DNA of 64,000 nucleotides from positions 47,825 through 111,824 of the forward strand of contig JABSOX010000017.1 in assembly GCA_013215655.1 (NCBI GenBank), in the 5' to 3' direction. A program made the position numbers and the translations under genes. The notes under the pieces are model-generated. The model ran no database searches. It was not told the origin of the DNA and saw only the letters and a program-made list of their open reading frames with translations. Source of the stretch: Colwellia sp. GTDB taxonomy: Bacteria > Pseudomonadota > Gammaproteobacteria > Enterobacterales > Alteromonadaceae. Positions 9,901-16,526 of the stretch are shown one piece after another; position 1 is the stretch's first letter, and each line of letters opens with the position of its first letter.

Positions 9901-10091
9901 GTAATTAATTGCTCGACCCTCTCAGGACTAGCTCCCGGGAAGTAAGTAATGACTTGTGCACTACGAAGGATAAAACCAGGGTCGTAATCTTTAGGCATAT
10001 TTTGATATGCGGTAATACCAAAAAACATAATAACCAATAACAACATAAACGATGTGCGATTATTGGTAATCGCTAAGCGAGTAATATTCAT
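6990..10091 (-). CDS. RND efflux pump inner-membrane permease (AcrB family)
   Basis: The 1033-residue protein has the full AcrB layout: TM1 at the N-terminus (NNRTSFMLLLVIMFFGITAY), the first porter/docking loop, TM2-7 (about 335-530), a second periplasmic loop and TM8-12 at the C-terminus. In TM4 the proton-relay region reads GMLVDNGIVMSES: the first Asp of the AcrB Asp407-Asp408 pair is kept and the second is Asn. This DN version is common in several RND subfamilies, so it does not mean inactivity. It should export amphiphilic compounds as a trimer with the adaptor encoded 9 bp upstream and a TolC-type outer-membrane channel, which is not encoded here. Confidence 0.93.
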   Translation of the reverse strand: MNITRLAITNNRTSFMLLLVIMFFGITAYQNMPKDYDPGFILRSAQVITYFPGASPERVEQLITDKLEKEIQEIPELDFVASESRTGVSIISVNIKERFKVMRPIWDKLRRKIDAVKDQLPSDAQEPIVNDEFGDVFGIVIGLTAEGYSYKEMKDVADQAKDDLLRLSEAAKVDVFGMQDERIFIEYNNSRLAELNLSPSQLRDQLSSRNIVIPGGTINIDDEKITLEPTGNFESVDEIRKTIIQIPGSDQVMYLSDITKVYRGYLDPAKTKVSLNGEAALTIAISMREGGNNILLGQQVIERLKYLTNIYPIGVDFSLVSFLPAEVEQKVDDFASNLIQAVIVVTIVMLLSLGLRTGLIVATLIPASMIFGILIMSLFDIGIDQISLAALIISLGMLVDNGIVMSESIMVRMAKGIDPIDAAVDSANELKIPLLTSSLTTAAAFLPIFLAESTTGEYTASLFKVVTITLLCSWILSMTIVPMLCVYFMKVKQQEQSFNTPFYNGYKKVLSTLLNYRWSTVIAAVAVLSIAIMGLKYVPKLFFPPSDRTYFKLNLELPVGTRIEATELMAKKVERFIQNELLVSDLSDNDQQQGVTSWVTYVGSGGPRFLLTHNPKPSSSNYALMVINVTSFEVIDEVMAKLERYTFDNFPDLLVKARKIENGAPIANPVEVRLSGKDNDELFVIVDQIKLKLSEIKGLKSINDNWGLPIKKLQVKINQTRARRAGVSSKDIAISLQTGLAGLELTQYREGENVIPVMMRSSAADRQDIGKLEALAVYSQASGTAVPLKQVADIEVVWESATILRRDRLKTITIGAQIDNSITASEAFTQLKPWLEKQKLNWPIGYQYEFGGEAESSGKANQSIADKLPIAVFIIVLLLVAQFNSIRKSIIILTTIPLGIIGVVVGLLVGKSFFGFMTLLGIISLAGIVINNAIVLLERIKIEMDSQLSTPLEAIIDACQKRLRPILLTTATTVFGLIPLYLGGGEMWEPMALSIIGGLLFSTVLTLGVIPVLYALFFGIKAEQPVKMAFPNT

Positions 10092-10100
10092 AGCTATCTC

Positions 10101-11174
10101 CTAGTATTTAACTTCCATGCCATTCGATACTTTACTCATACCAGCAGAAAGTACTTCATCACCTTGTGTAAGGCCTGCAAAAACCTCAACGCCTAATTCA
10201 GTTATCTCACCAATAGTAATCGCTTGACGGTTCACCACGCCAATGCCCTGATCTTTTTGCGTAACGATATAAACATAATTGCCTTGGCTATCTTTAAGTA
10301 CTGTTTTAGCTGGTAAATAGAATCGTGCTTCACTACCATTACTCTGTAACAGTTGTTCAGCAATTACATGGGCGGTCATACCCGGTAAAATAGTATGTTC
10401 GGCAGGAGCAGGCATTGATAAAGTAACTTGATAGGTTTTAGTCACCTCATCAGCTTGTGTAGAAACCTCTTTAAATTCTAAAGGAAAGTTTACGCCAGGA
10501 ATCGCATCAAATTGTGCAGTAAGTTTTGGCGGCTGATCTCGTCTTCTCACGCGGATCATAATGCTTTCAGGCAAATCAATTTTAAGATAAATATTGCTTA
10601 AATCATGTAAAGCAACAACCGCAGAACCAGCTCTTATCTCTTGAAAATTATCGGTGTACCTTTTGGCAATAACCCCCGTGAAAGACGCTTTAAGTTCGGT
10701 ATATTCTAAATTATTTTTTGCGATATCAAGTTTTGCTTTAGCGGATGTAAACTGCGACTTTAATTGGTCAAAATCTGCCTGAGAAATGGCATGGGTACCG
10801 ATCAGGTTTTTTGCTCGCTCAAAATCAGCTTTTGCCTTATCAAAATACGATTGGGCTTCATTTAATTGCACTTTAATATCACGGTCATTTAACTTCGCAA
10901 TAACTTCTCCAACTTTAACATTCTCTCCTTGGTTAAAATTAAATTTAATCAATTCACCCGAGACTTTAAAAGATAAATCAGCTTTACGAGAAGCATCCAC
11001 CACGGCAGTAAATTCATGAGCTCTATTCAGATCTGGCGCTGATACGGTTATCGTTCTTACCGGTCGTAATGGCTTTTCAACAACAACTTTCTCTGGTTCA
11101 CTACATGAACTTAATAGCATTAACCCCATAGAACCCAACAGAATGTTTTTTAATACACATTTACTTTTATTCAT
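10101..11174 (-). CDS. RND efflux periplasmic adaptor, lipoprotein
   Basis: The 357-residue protein is a membrane-fusion protein. A lipoprotein signal with lipobox LLSSC (Cys 24) anchors it to the inner membrane. Next come the first lipoyl half (LSFKVSGELIKFNFNQGENV), the alpha-hairpin (about 95-150, DRDIKVQLNEAQSYFDKAKA), the second lipoyl half (LKASFTGVIAKRYTDNFQEI), and the beta-barrel and membrane-proximal domains ending GDEVLSAGMSKVSNGMEVKY. It joins the RND pump, encoded 9 bp downstream, to the outer-membrane exit duct. It is the fourth gene of a five-gene minus-strand operon. Confidence 0.93.
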   Translation of the reverse strand: MNKSKCVLKNILLGSMGLMLLSSCSEPEKVVVEKPLRPVRTITVSAPDLNRAHEFTAVVDASRKADLSFKVSGELIKFNFNQGENVKVGEVIAKLNDRDIKVQLNEAQSYFDKAKADFERAKNLIGTHAISQADFDQLKSQFTSAKAKLDIAKNNLEYTELKASFTGVIAKRYTDNFQEIRAGSAVVALHDLSNIYLKIDLPESIMIRVRRRDQPPKLTAQFDAIPGVNFPLEFKEVSTQADEVTKTYQVTLSMPAPAEHTILPGMTAHVIAEQLLQSNGSEARFYLPAKTVLKDSQGNYVYIVTQKDQGIGVVNRQAITIGEITELGVEVFAGLTQGDEVLSAGMSKVSNGMEVKY

Positions 11175-11202
11175 CTCGTTATTCCTGCCTATATCAAATA
11201 GA

Positions 11203-11904
11203 TTATGTTGTTGTTTGGCGAGTATCTGCTAATTTTGTAACAAAGTTTGCAATCCAAGTATCTAAAACTTCACTTACTACTTTAAAGCCGTCATCACCAC
11301 TTTGTCCCATAGTTAACTCCATCTGTTTTGTGGCCGTCATCGCAAAGACTCTTTTTGCAGTTTCACCCAGCAAAAATTCAACTTCTATAGACACTTCAGT
11401 GATCACATCTTGTTGATTAGTAACTTGTAAATACGCAGCGTTACCTGCATTTAATACCAGCCGAAGAGGAATAAAGTCGGTCACTGACAGTTCAGGCGCT
11501 GACAGTTTAATATTTGAAAATGCACCTTGAATGGTTAAGGTATTTGGGCTGGCTACATCAACAAGCTGATAATCATTTTGTAAAGCCTGTTTAAGCTTGT
11601 CGTGAAAATAACGGCTTAACTCTTGTAATCGTTGAGTATTGAGTAAAACCACATCATTTTTTGAAGATGGTTTAATCCATATTTCAAAAGGAACAAGTTT
11701 AATTTCCTTAACGGCAGCTAAAGTCGTTTGATCAAACCCTGTTGCTTGAAATACTTTAGTATTATCATAATCTTTAGATGCTTTTAATTTTGAATAATCA
11801 CTCAAAAAACCAGATTGAACCTGATTTAAGTTACTTGCACAACCACTTAAAACGACACTAAATACAAATATTGTAATACTTAGTAATTTGTTATTGATAG
11901 TCAT
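11203..11904 (-). CDS. DUF3313-family lipoprotein
   Basis: The 233-residue protein has a lipoprotein signal with lipobox LSGC (Cys 22), then SGFLSDYSKLKASKDYDN, the start pattern of the DUF3313 family. Further matches are the central KQALQNDYQLVDVASPNTLT segment and the long closing helix. The family has no assigned function that I know; members are often encoded near envelope and transport genes. It lies 28 bp upstream of the RND adaptor gene and 16 bp downstream of the HtrA-type protease gene, so the operon suggests an accessory envelope role for the pump. That is inference. Confidence 0.8.
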   Translation of the reverse strand: MTINNKLLSITIFVFSVVLSGCASNLNQVQSGFLSDYSKLKASKDYDNTKVFQATGFDQTTLAAVKEIKLVPFEIWIKPSSKNDVVLLNTQRLQELSRYFHDKLKQALQNDYQLVDVASPNTLTIQGAFSNIKLSAPELSVTDFIPLRLVLNAGNAAYLQVTNQQDVITEVSIEVEFLLGETAKRVFAMTATKQMELTMGQSGDDGFKVVSEVLDTWIANFVTKLADTRQTTT

Positions 11905-11920
11905 AATTATCTCCGTATTT

Positions 11921-12955
11921 TTATTCTGAAACTGGAATATTAAAAGCTATAGGGTGTTTTTTACCTTTTCGCCACACTACAAGCTCAATAATACTGCCTG
12001 CTTTAATTTCTTTTATTGATTTCATAATCGCTTCTATCGCTTGTTGGCTATCAATTGCTTGACCGTTGATAGTTAAAATAATATCTCCGCCAAGCAATAC
12101 ATCTTTACCTTCAATGGTTGCTTTGATCGTACCTGCTTTTAAACCCGCCTTATAAGCAAATGAGTCGCGAGCAACACGCTGCACTAAAACGCCATTAGTT
12201 TGTGGTAAATGAAAAACATCAGCTAATCTTGGATCAAGAGGGAATATTTCAATGCCCGACCAGAAGTAACCTCGATTTAACAATAACTGTTTAACCGTTT
12301 CACTAGTAACGGTAAAACCTAAACCTTGTGAGCCACCTGACTGTGTTTGAATATGAGAAGCAATACCAATAATATCACCTGACATATTAAACATCGGGCC
12401 ACCTGAATTACCGGGATTAATTGCTGCATCGGTTTGAAAAAATTCAGCCATCGGCGCCGAAGGACGAGAACCCACAGGATGAAAACCACTGATATAACCA
12501 ACGGTTAACGATTTATTTAAGCCTAAGGGGGCACCAATAACAAAAACCTGTTCACCAATCTCTACTTTGCTAGAATCACCTAATTCCGCGACTTTTGCAG
12601 TATCGGGTAAACCATCAACTTTCACTAAGGCTAAATCAGCCCAAGGTAATGATGAAATGATTTTTCCTTGTCTTTTAATGCCATCATCAAATTCAACATG
12701 CAGAGAATCGGCGGTATGAACGACGTGGGCAGCAGTAACAATTAGACCATCCGCAGAAATTATCACTCCAGAGCCTAAACCATTTGCCGATGTTGCTAGT
12801 TGGGTCTTATTATTTAGAATTTTATCTTGAAAAGTATGTAACGTGACAACACTTAGTAGTAGCTTTTTATATAACTTAGGTAGCTTATTTTCTGCCGCCC
12901 AAAGCGGTGTATTCATGACAATTATCGCTACGACCCATAATAATTTATTTTTCAT
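11921..12955 (-). CDS. HtrA/DegP-like periplasmic serine protease with PDZ domain
   Basis: The 344-residue protein has a signal peptide (MKNKLLWVVAIIVMNTPLWA), a trypsin-like domain with the catalytic triad visible as TAAHVVHT (His), SLPWADLALVKV (Asp) and NPGNSGGPMF (Ser), and one C-terminal PDZ domain (about 245-335). One PDZ makes it DegS-like in layout, but it seems to be exported and cleaved. I chose the ATG at 12955: AGGGA lies five bases before it and the signal peptide then starts normally. The longer frame from 12973 would need a TTG. It is gene two of the RND operon, an unusual partner for an efflux pump. Confidence 0.9.
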   Translation of the reverse strand: MKNKLLWVVAIIVMNTPLWAAENKLPKLYKKLLLSVVTLHTFQDKILNNKTQLATSANGLGSGVIISADGLIVTAAHVVHTADSLHVEFDDGIKRQGKIISSLPWADLALVKVDGLPDTAKVAELGDSSKVEIGEQVFVIGAPLGLNKSLTVGYISGFHPVGSRPSAPMAEFFQTDAAINPGNSGGPMFNMSGDIIGIASHIQTQSGGSQGLGFTVTSETVKQLLLNRGYFWSGIEIFPLDPRLADVFHLPQTNGVLVQRVARDSFAYKAGLKAGTIKATIEGKDVLLGGDIILTINGQAIDSQQAIEAIMKSIKEIKAGSIIELVVWRKGKKHPIAFNIPVSE

Positions 12956-12982
12956 TTTAATCCCTAATAACAAATAAAATAA

Positions 12983-13426
12983 TTATTTAATTTTCATTGT
13001 TTTTTTAACGTTTTTATTCTTTGGCAAGGCACGGTCATAAAATATTGATAACATTAAAATAATATACATAAGAAGATGAGTAACCATAATACTGGTCAGT
13101 GTTTTAGCTGAACTATCCCATTCATGTAAACTGACCACATAGCTAATAACGCTATTATCAAGACAACAGGCTTGCTCCCTCATTGCAAATATTTGTTGAT
13201 AGATACTGCCCAAAAATAGCGCCTGACTTCTCATCATTAAAAAATTAACTAAGGCAAAACCTGTATAAATAATGATTGCGGCGATTTTTTCATTTCTAAA
13301 CAATGGCCGATCTACATAAATAATACCGCCAATTAAAGCGAGGTGAACCGAAATAAACAAGGTCCAATGGGTATCAATACGATTACTTAAAGAAAGCGCT
13401 AAATCTAAAAGCTCATAGGGTGTCAT
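12983..13426 (-). CDS. Uncharacterised membrane protein, first gene of the RND operon
   Basis: The 147-residue protein has three to four predicted membrane helices (WTLFISVHLALIGGIIYV, IAAIIIYTGFALVNFLM, and LLMYIILMLSIFY near the C-terminus) and a basic tail. I do not recognise a family. A longer frame starts at a TTG at 13441, but the ATG at 13426 is preceded by GGAAAG at a good distance, so I place the start there. It is 27 bp upstream of the HtrA-type gene, and all five genes to the RND pump follow with gaps under 30 bp, so it probably heads that transcript. Confidence 0.65.
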   Translation of the reverse strand: MTPYELLDLALSLSNRIDTHWTLFISVHLALIGGIIYVDRPLFRNEKIAAIIIYTGFALVNFLMMRSQALFLGSIYQQIFAMREQACCLDNSVISYVVSLHEWDSSAKTLTSIMVTHLLMYIILMLSIFYDRALPKNKNVKKTMKIK

Positions 13427-13464
13427 AACATTACTTTCCAAATATTTAGCAGGTCAAAAATATT

Positions 13465-13572
13465 TTATTTAACCCATTTACCCACGGTTATACCTAAACC
13501 AAAGGTCTCATTTCTATAATCATAATCAATTAAACTTTCATCATAACCATTAAAATATTCAGCATACTTTAC
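13465..13572 (-). pseudogene. pldA: C-terminal remnant of outer-membrane phospholipase A
   Basis: On the minus strand a 35-codon stretch between two stop codons reads VKYAEYFNGYDESLIDYDY followed by RNETFGLGITVGKWVK. From memory, E. coli PldA ends with a very similar GYGESLIDYN segment followed by the final beta-strand. The frame is closed upstream by TAA (13573-13575), there is no start codon, and the rest of the about 280-residue barrel is absent from the 170-bp gap between the DUF3016 gene and the RND operon. This is a decayed gene tail, not a functional protein. Confidence 0.75.
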
Positions 13573-13610
13573 TTAAGAGGAATAGTTATAAACTTTGGAT
13601 AAGGTATTGG

Positions 13611-14126
13611 TTAGTGTGTTTTAACAAAGCGAGCAAACGTTCCTTTAAACCACACATCTAACATCTTTTTTTCATGTCCTAACGATTCACTGCGATAACG
13701 TAAATTACTACTTTGTAGGAAATTCATGCTTTTTAACTTATCACTTCCTGACATAACTATTGCGTTATCATCATCCATCAACTGATATGAAAGGTTTATC
13801 CTCGGAAAGTAAGATTTTCTTAAAATTCGAACTTGCCGTGCACCTGCAAAATCAATTTCTCCCGCTAGGTCAATATTCAAAATATCCACTTTTAGTCTTT
13901 GATTTTTAGGTAGGTTAGCGGCGAGTTTAATAAAGTGCTTTTCTATTACCTTAAAGGTACGCTCACGAAACGCTTTACGATTTTGTCCACCTGAGCGAAT
14001 GTCATCATATGTTCCGGGTTTAACCCAATTCATTTCTACTGTAGCGGCAAACGATGTTTGCACCATAAATAAACTACCGATACAACTCATCAATAAACTT
14101 GTTAATGATAGTGAATACTTTTTCAT
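13611..14126 (-). CDS. DUF3016-family exported protein
   Basis: The 171-residue protein has a Sec signal peptide (ending MVQTSFAA) and then the DUF3016 pattern: VEMNWVKPGTYDDIRSGGQ, a helix leading to HFIKLAANLPKNQRLKVDIL, the hallmark NIDLAGEIDF, and ISL-type strands followed by DKLKSM. The family is common in Alteromonadales and has no established function. The mature protein is probably periplasmic. It is the last of three small envelope genes on the minus strand (14161, 14644), with about 34 bp to the next, which suggests cotranscription. Confidence 0.8.
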   Translation of the reverse strand: MKKYSLSLTSLLMSCIGSLFMVQTSFAATVEMNWVKPGTYDDIRSGGQNRKAFRERTFKVIEKHFIKLAANLPKNQRLKVDILNIDLAGEIDFAGARQVRILRKSYFPRINLSYQLMDDDNAIVMSGSDKLKSMNFLQSSNLRYRSESLGHEKKMLDVWFKGTFARFVKTH

Positions 14127-14160
14127 AATAACCTCTCTAAGATCTGTTGAACCTTTCAGT

Positions 14161-14613
14161 TTATAATTCTGGCTCTGCTTGCTCTTTGTTTACTTTACCA
14201 AGCGCCGATATTTCTTTTGCTTGCGCTTTAGTCACTTTGTAAATCGACTTTATAAAACATTTATTTCCTGGTGAATTAGGAACCGATATTGAGTCAAAAC
14301 GAGTGACTAAGCTTGAACTCATGCCTTGATTAACAGCAATTGTTTGTGCGTGATATAAATTCGAACAAAAACCACTAACTTCTATCAAATACTTTTTATT
14401 TGGTGATGTTGAAATAATTAAATAGTTATTACTTAAGGATTGCCAACCTCTAAATTTAAAAGTCCGAATTTTATCTTGGCTTAGCAACTCTTGGCTTTCA
14501 ATATATTCACCATAAGCCTGATCACGCTCTTGATAGGAAAGACTTTGATTAGTCGCACAACCGGTTAACAAGGCCAAAGCCACCAATATTATCGTTATAT
14601 CTTTCATCTTCAT
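14161..14613 (-). CDS. DUF6491-like lipoprotein
   Basis: The 150-residue protein starts with a lipoprotein signal with lipobox LTGC (about Cys 19). The mature part has IRTFKFRGWQSLSNNYLIIS, KKYLIEVSGFCSNLYHAQTI and a second Cys in GNKCFIKSIYKVT, matching the DUF6491 pattern of small gammaproteobacterial lipoproteins. The two inner cysteines could form a disulfide. Function is unknown. It lies between the DUF3016 gene and the repeat-containing surface protein gene, all on the minus strand with gaps near 30 bp. Confidence 0.75.
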   Translation of the reverse strand: MKMKDITIILVALALLTGCATNQSLSYQERDQAYGEYIESQELLSQDKIRTFKFRGWQSLSNNYLIISTSPNKKYLIEVSGFCSNLYHAQTIAVNQGMSSSLVTRFDSISVPNSPGNKCFIKSIYKVTKAQAKEISALGKVNKEQAEPEL

Positions 14614-14643
14614 GCTCCTTTGTTTTAATCTGTTGATACGGTG

Positions 14644-15249
14644 TTATGCCATAATTTTCCAAGCTCCATCAGCTTGTAAACATGCTGTACCATAGGCTTG
14701 TTCTGTTTTACCACCGACAGTAATTTCTTGTTGAAACTCTCGACAACTCAAACCACTGGCATTAGTGCCTTCCTTAGTTGTCATTACATATCCGGATGAA
14801 TCATTATCGTGCCACGTTATTTTTTCACCCACTTGCGCTGTGGTGGCGCTAACTTGTGCACTTTCATGTTTACGTTGTGCTTCTTCGTTAATGTTATCAA
14901 GTACTTTTAACGTTATTGCCGTAAATGCTAACCATTTCCAAGCATCGTTATCATTGTGATAACTACCATAACCTATATATGCATGGCCATGCGGACGAAT
15001 GATAACTACATTGTTAAAACTACGATGACGTGGCACAACCACCACATTTGCATGACGTGGAGCCACAACTACATTAGTACGCCGTGGAGTCACAACTACA
15101 TTTGTACGTTTCGGCGCTACAACCACATTGTTGTTATATTGCTTGGTATTGTAACGTTTTACATTTCTTTCTTGAGCATTAATGTGCAACGAATTTAACA
15201 TTAAGCTAATCGATAATAGTGATAATAAACCTCGTTTGATATCTTTCAT
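14644..15249 (-). CDS. Exported surface-antigen-like protein with VVV-repeat region
   Basis: The 201-residue protein has a signal peptide (ending SLHINA), a low-complexity Asn/Val/Arg region, a hydrophobic stretch (WKWLAFTAITLKVL, about 107-120), and a C-terminal domain (about 135-200) of the 17-kDa surface-antigen type: GEKITWHDNDSSGYVMTTKE, SCREFQQEITVGGKTEQAYG, TACLQADGAWKIM. That C-terminal motif occurs in outer-membrane-associated lipoproteins, but no lipobox is seen here. Residues 41-76 are four tandem 9-residue units. It is probably the first gene of the three-gene envelope unit and is divergent from the AraC-type regulator. Confidence 0.75.
   Translation of the reverse strand: MKDIKRGLLSLLSISLMLNSLHINAQERNVKRYNTKQYNNNVVVAPKRTNVVVTPRRTNVVVAPRHANVVVVPRHRSFNNVVIIRPHGHAYIGYGSYHNDNDAWKWLAFTAITLKVLDNINEEAQRKHESAQVSATTAQVGEKITWHDNDSSGYVMTTKEGTNASGLSCREFQQEITVGGKTEQAYGTACLQADGAWKIMA
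15022..15129 (-). repeat. Four tandem 27-bp units inside the surface protein gene
   Basis: Four 9-codon units (NVVVAPKRT, NVVVTPRRT, NVVVAPRHA, NVVVVPRHR) are encoded in tandem. The DNA is similar enough for slippage, and because 27 is a multiple of three, copy changes would keep the frame. Confidence 0.85.
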
Positions 15250-15448
15250 TATGTCCTCTCTTTAAATACTTTGTTGGTTAAAGAAAATCAGTAAATGTAC
15301 TTGATTAACTTGTTAAAAGTATATTCTCATGGGCGCTGTCCGTGATCGCCACAATAGATGCCAAAAAGAGTGCAAACTGTGCCATTATTAGTGTTAGCAT
15401 GATCTTTGACTTTTTAGCTTCATTTATAACATCTTCAAACAGGTTTTT

Positions 15449-16459
15449 ATGGACCACACGACTCTTGCCACCATTCCTCGTCTTATTGCTCAGATTTTGC
15501 CTATTTACGATGTTGATCCTCAAATAATATTTGCTGATGCCGACATAAATCTTGAAGATGTCAAAGACAGTAAATCCCGCATTACCATGGATAAGATGAC
15601 TAGATTGTGGCAATTATCTGCAGAGGCTACCGGTAATACTGAGTTAGGTTTAGTGGCTGCGTCATTTTTTCAACCCTCTTATATTAAAGGTTTGGGTTTT
15701 GCCTGGATGGCCAGCGCAAATTTAGAGGAAGGCTTACGTCTTTTTGTAAAAAATGGTCAAATGCTCAATACGGCCTTAAAAATTGAGTTAGTTGAATCAG
15801 ACGATGAGCTTTTGATCAAGCCTCAAGCCAGAGTATCGATTGGCCAGCAAAAAAAAGCTCACCCGTGCGCTATCCAATTAGGCATGGCTTTTTTTCCTAA
15901 AATGTTCAGTTTAGTGGCGTCAAAAAACATCCCCGCGACTAAAGTTTATTTTAATTTTGCTATTCAAGATTCACTTAAAGCTTATGAAGACTATTTTCAG
16001 TGTCCAGTAGTCGAAAACAGTTCGTTTGTCGGTATATCTTTTTCAAAAAAATTACTTAAAGAAGCTCTACCAACCCATGATCCTGAATTGGTTGAACTTA
16101 ATGCTATGACGGTTAAAAAGTATATAAGTGAAATGAATAATGGCGAAATCAGTAATAAAGTCATTAAGGTTATTACTGAGTTATTACCTTCAGGCTGTCC
16201 AAGTGAAGAAGTTATCGCACACAAGTTATTTATGAGTAAACGCACATTACAGCGTAAACTTAATAAAGAAGGACAACTTTATTCCACTTTACTTAATTCA
16301 GTACGTTTAGCATTGGCAAAACAACATTTATCGATGACCAAGATGCCCATAACTGAAATTGCCTACCAATTAGGTTACAGCTCACCTAGTACCTTTGCTA
16401 GAGCTTTTAAAAAACAACTTGAACTGTCACCCGTTGAATACCGAACAGCCAATATTTAG
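15449..16459 (+). CDS. AraC-family regulator (OruR/ArgR-like N-terminal domain)
   Basis: The 336-residue protein has the Arabinose_bd-type ligand domain (about 15-205, with YIKGLGFAWMASANLEEGLR) and a C-terminal double helix-turn-helix of AraC type (about 238-335: MSKRTLQRKLNKEGQLYSTL and ITEIAYQLGYSSPSTFARAF). This class includes regulators of amino-acid and fatty-acid catabolism. The ATG at 15449 gives a standard family N-terminus. It is divergent from the small envelope gene cluster across about 200 bp; whether it controls that cluster is not known. Confidence 0.87.
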   Translation: MDHTTLATIPRLIAQILPIYDVDPQIIFADADINLEDVKDSKSRITMDKMTRLWQLSAEATGNTELGLVAASFFQPSYIKGLGFAWMASANLEEGLRLFVKNGQMLNTALKIELVESDDELLIKPQARVSIGQQKKAHPCAIQLGMAFFPKMFSLVASKNIPATKVYFNFAIQDSLKAYEDYFQCPVVENSSFVGISFSKKLLKEALPTHDPELVELNAMTVKKYISEMNNGEISNKVIKVITELLPSGCPSEEVIAHKLFMSKRTLQRKLNKEGQLYSTLLNSVRLALAKQHLSMTKMPITEIAYQLGYSSPSTFARAFKKQLELSPVEYRTANI

Positions 16460-16476
16460 TTAGCCGCTATATAAAA

Positions 16477-16507
16477 ATGACCTCAAGTTCAAAATACCTG
16501 AGGTCAT
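16477..16507. terminator. Bidirectional terminator-like hairpin
   Basis: ATGACCTCA (16477-16485) and TGAGGTCAT (16499-16507) form a perfect 9-bp stem between the converging AraC gene and the duplicated lipoprotein gene. A-rich DNA on the left gives a short U-tract for the minus strand. Confidence 0.6.
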
Positions 16508-16526
16508 AACTAACTTAAAAATTAAC

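Noticed and set aside
6990..10091. Loss of pump activity because TM4 reads VDN rather than VDD
   Set aside because: Asn at the second position is found in functional RND subfamilies, so it is not evidence of a dead pump.
15305..15613. Minus-strand frame of 102 residues at the AraC start
   Set aside because: It overlaps the well-supported AraC coding region on the opposite strand and has no family resemblance.
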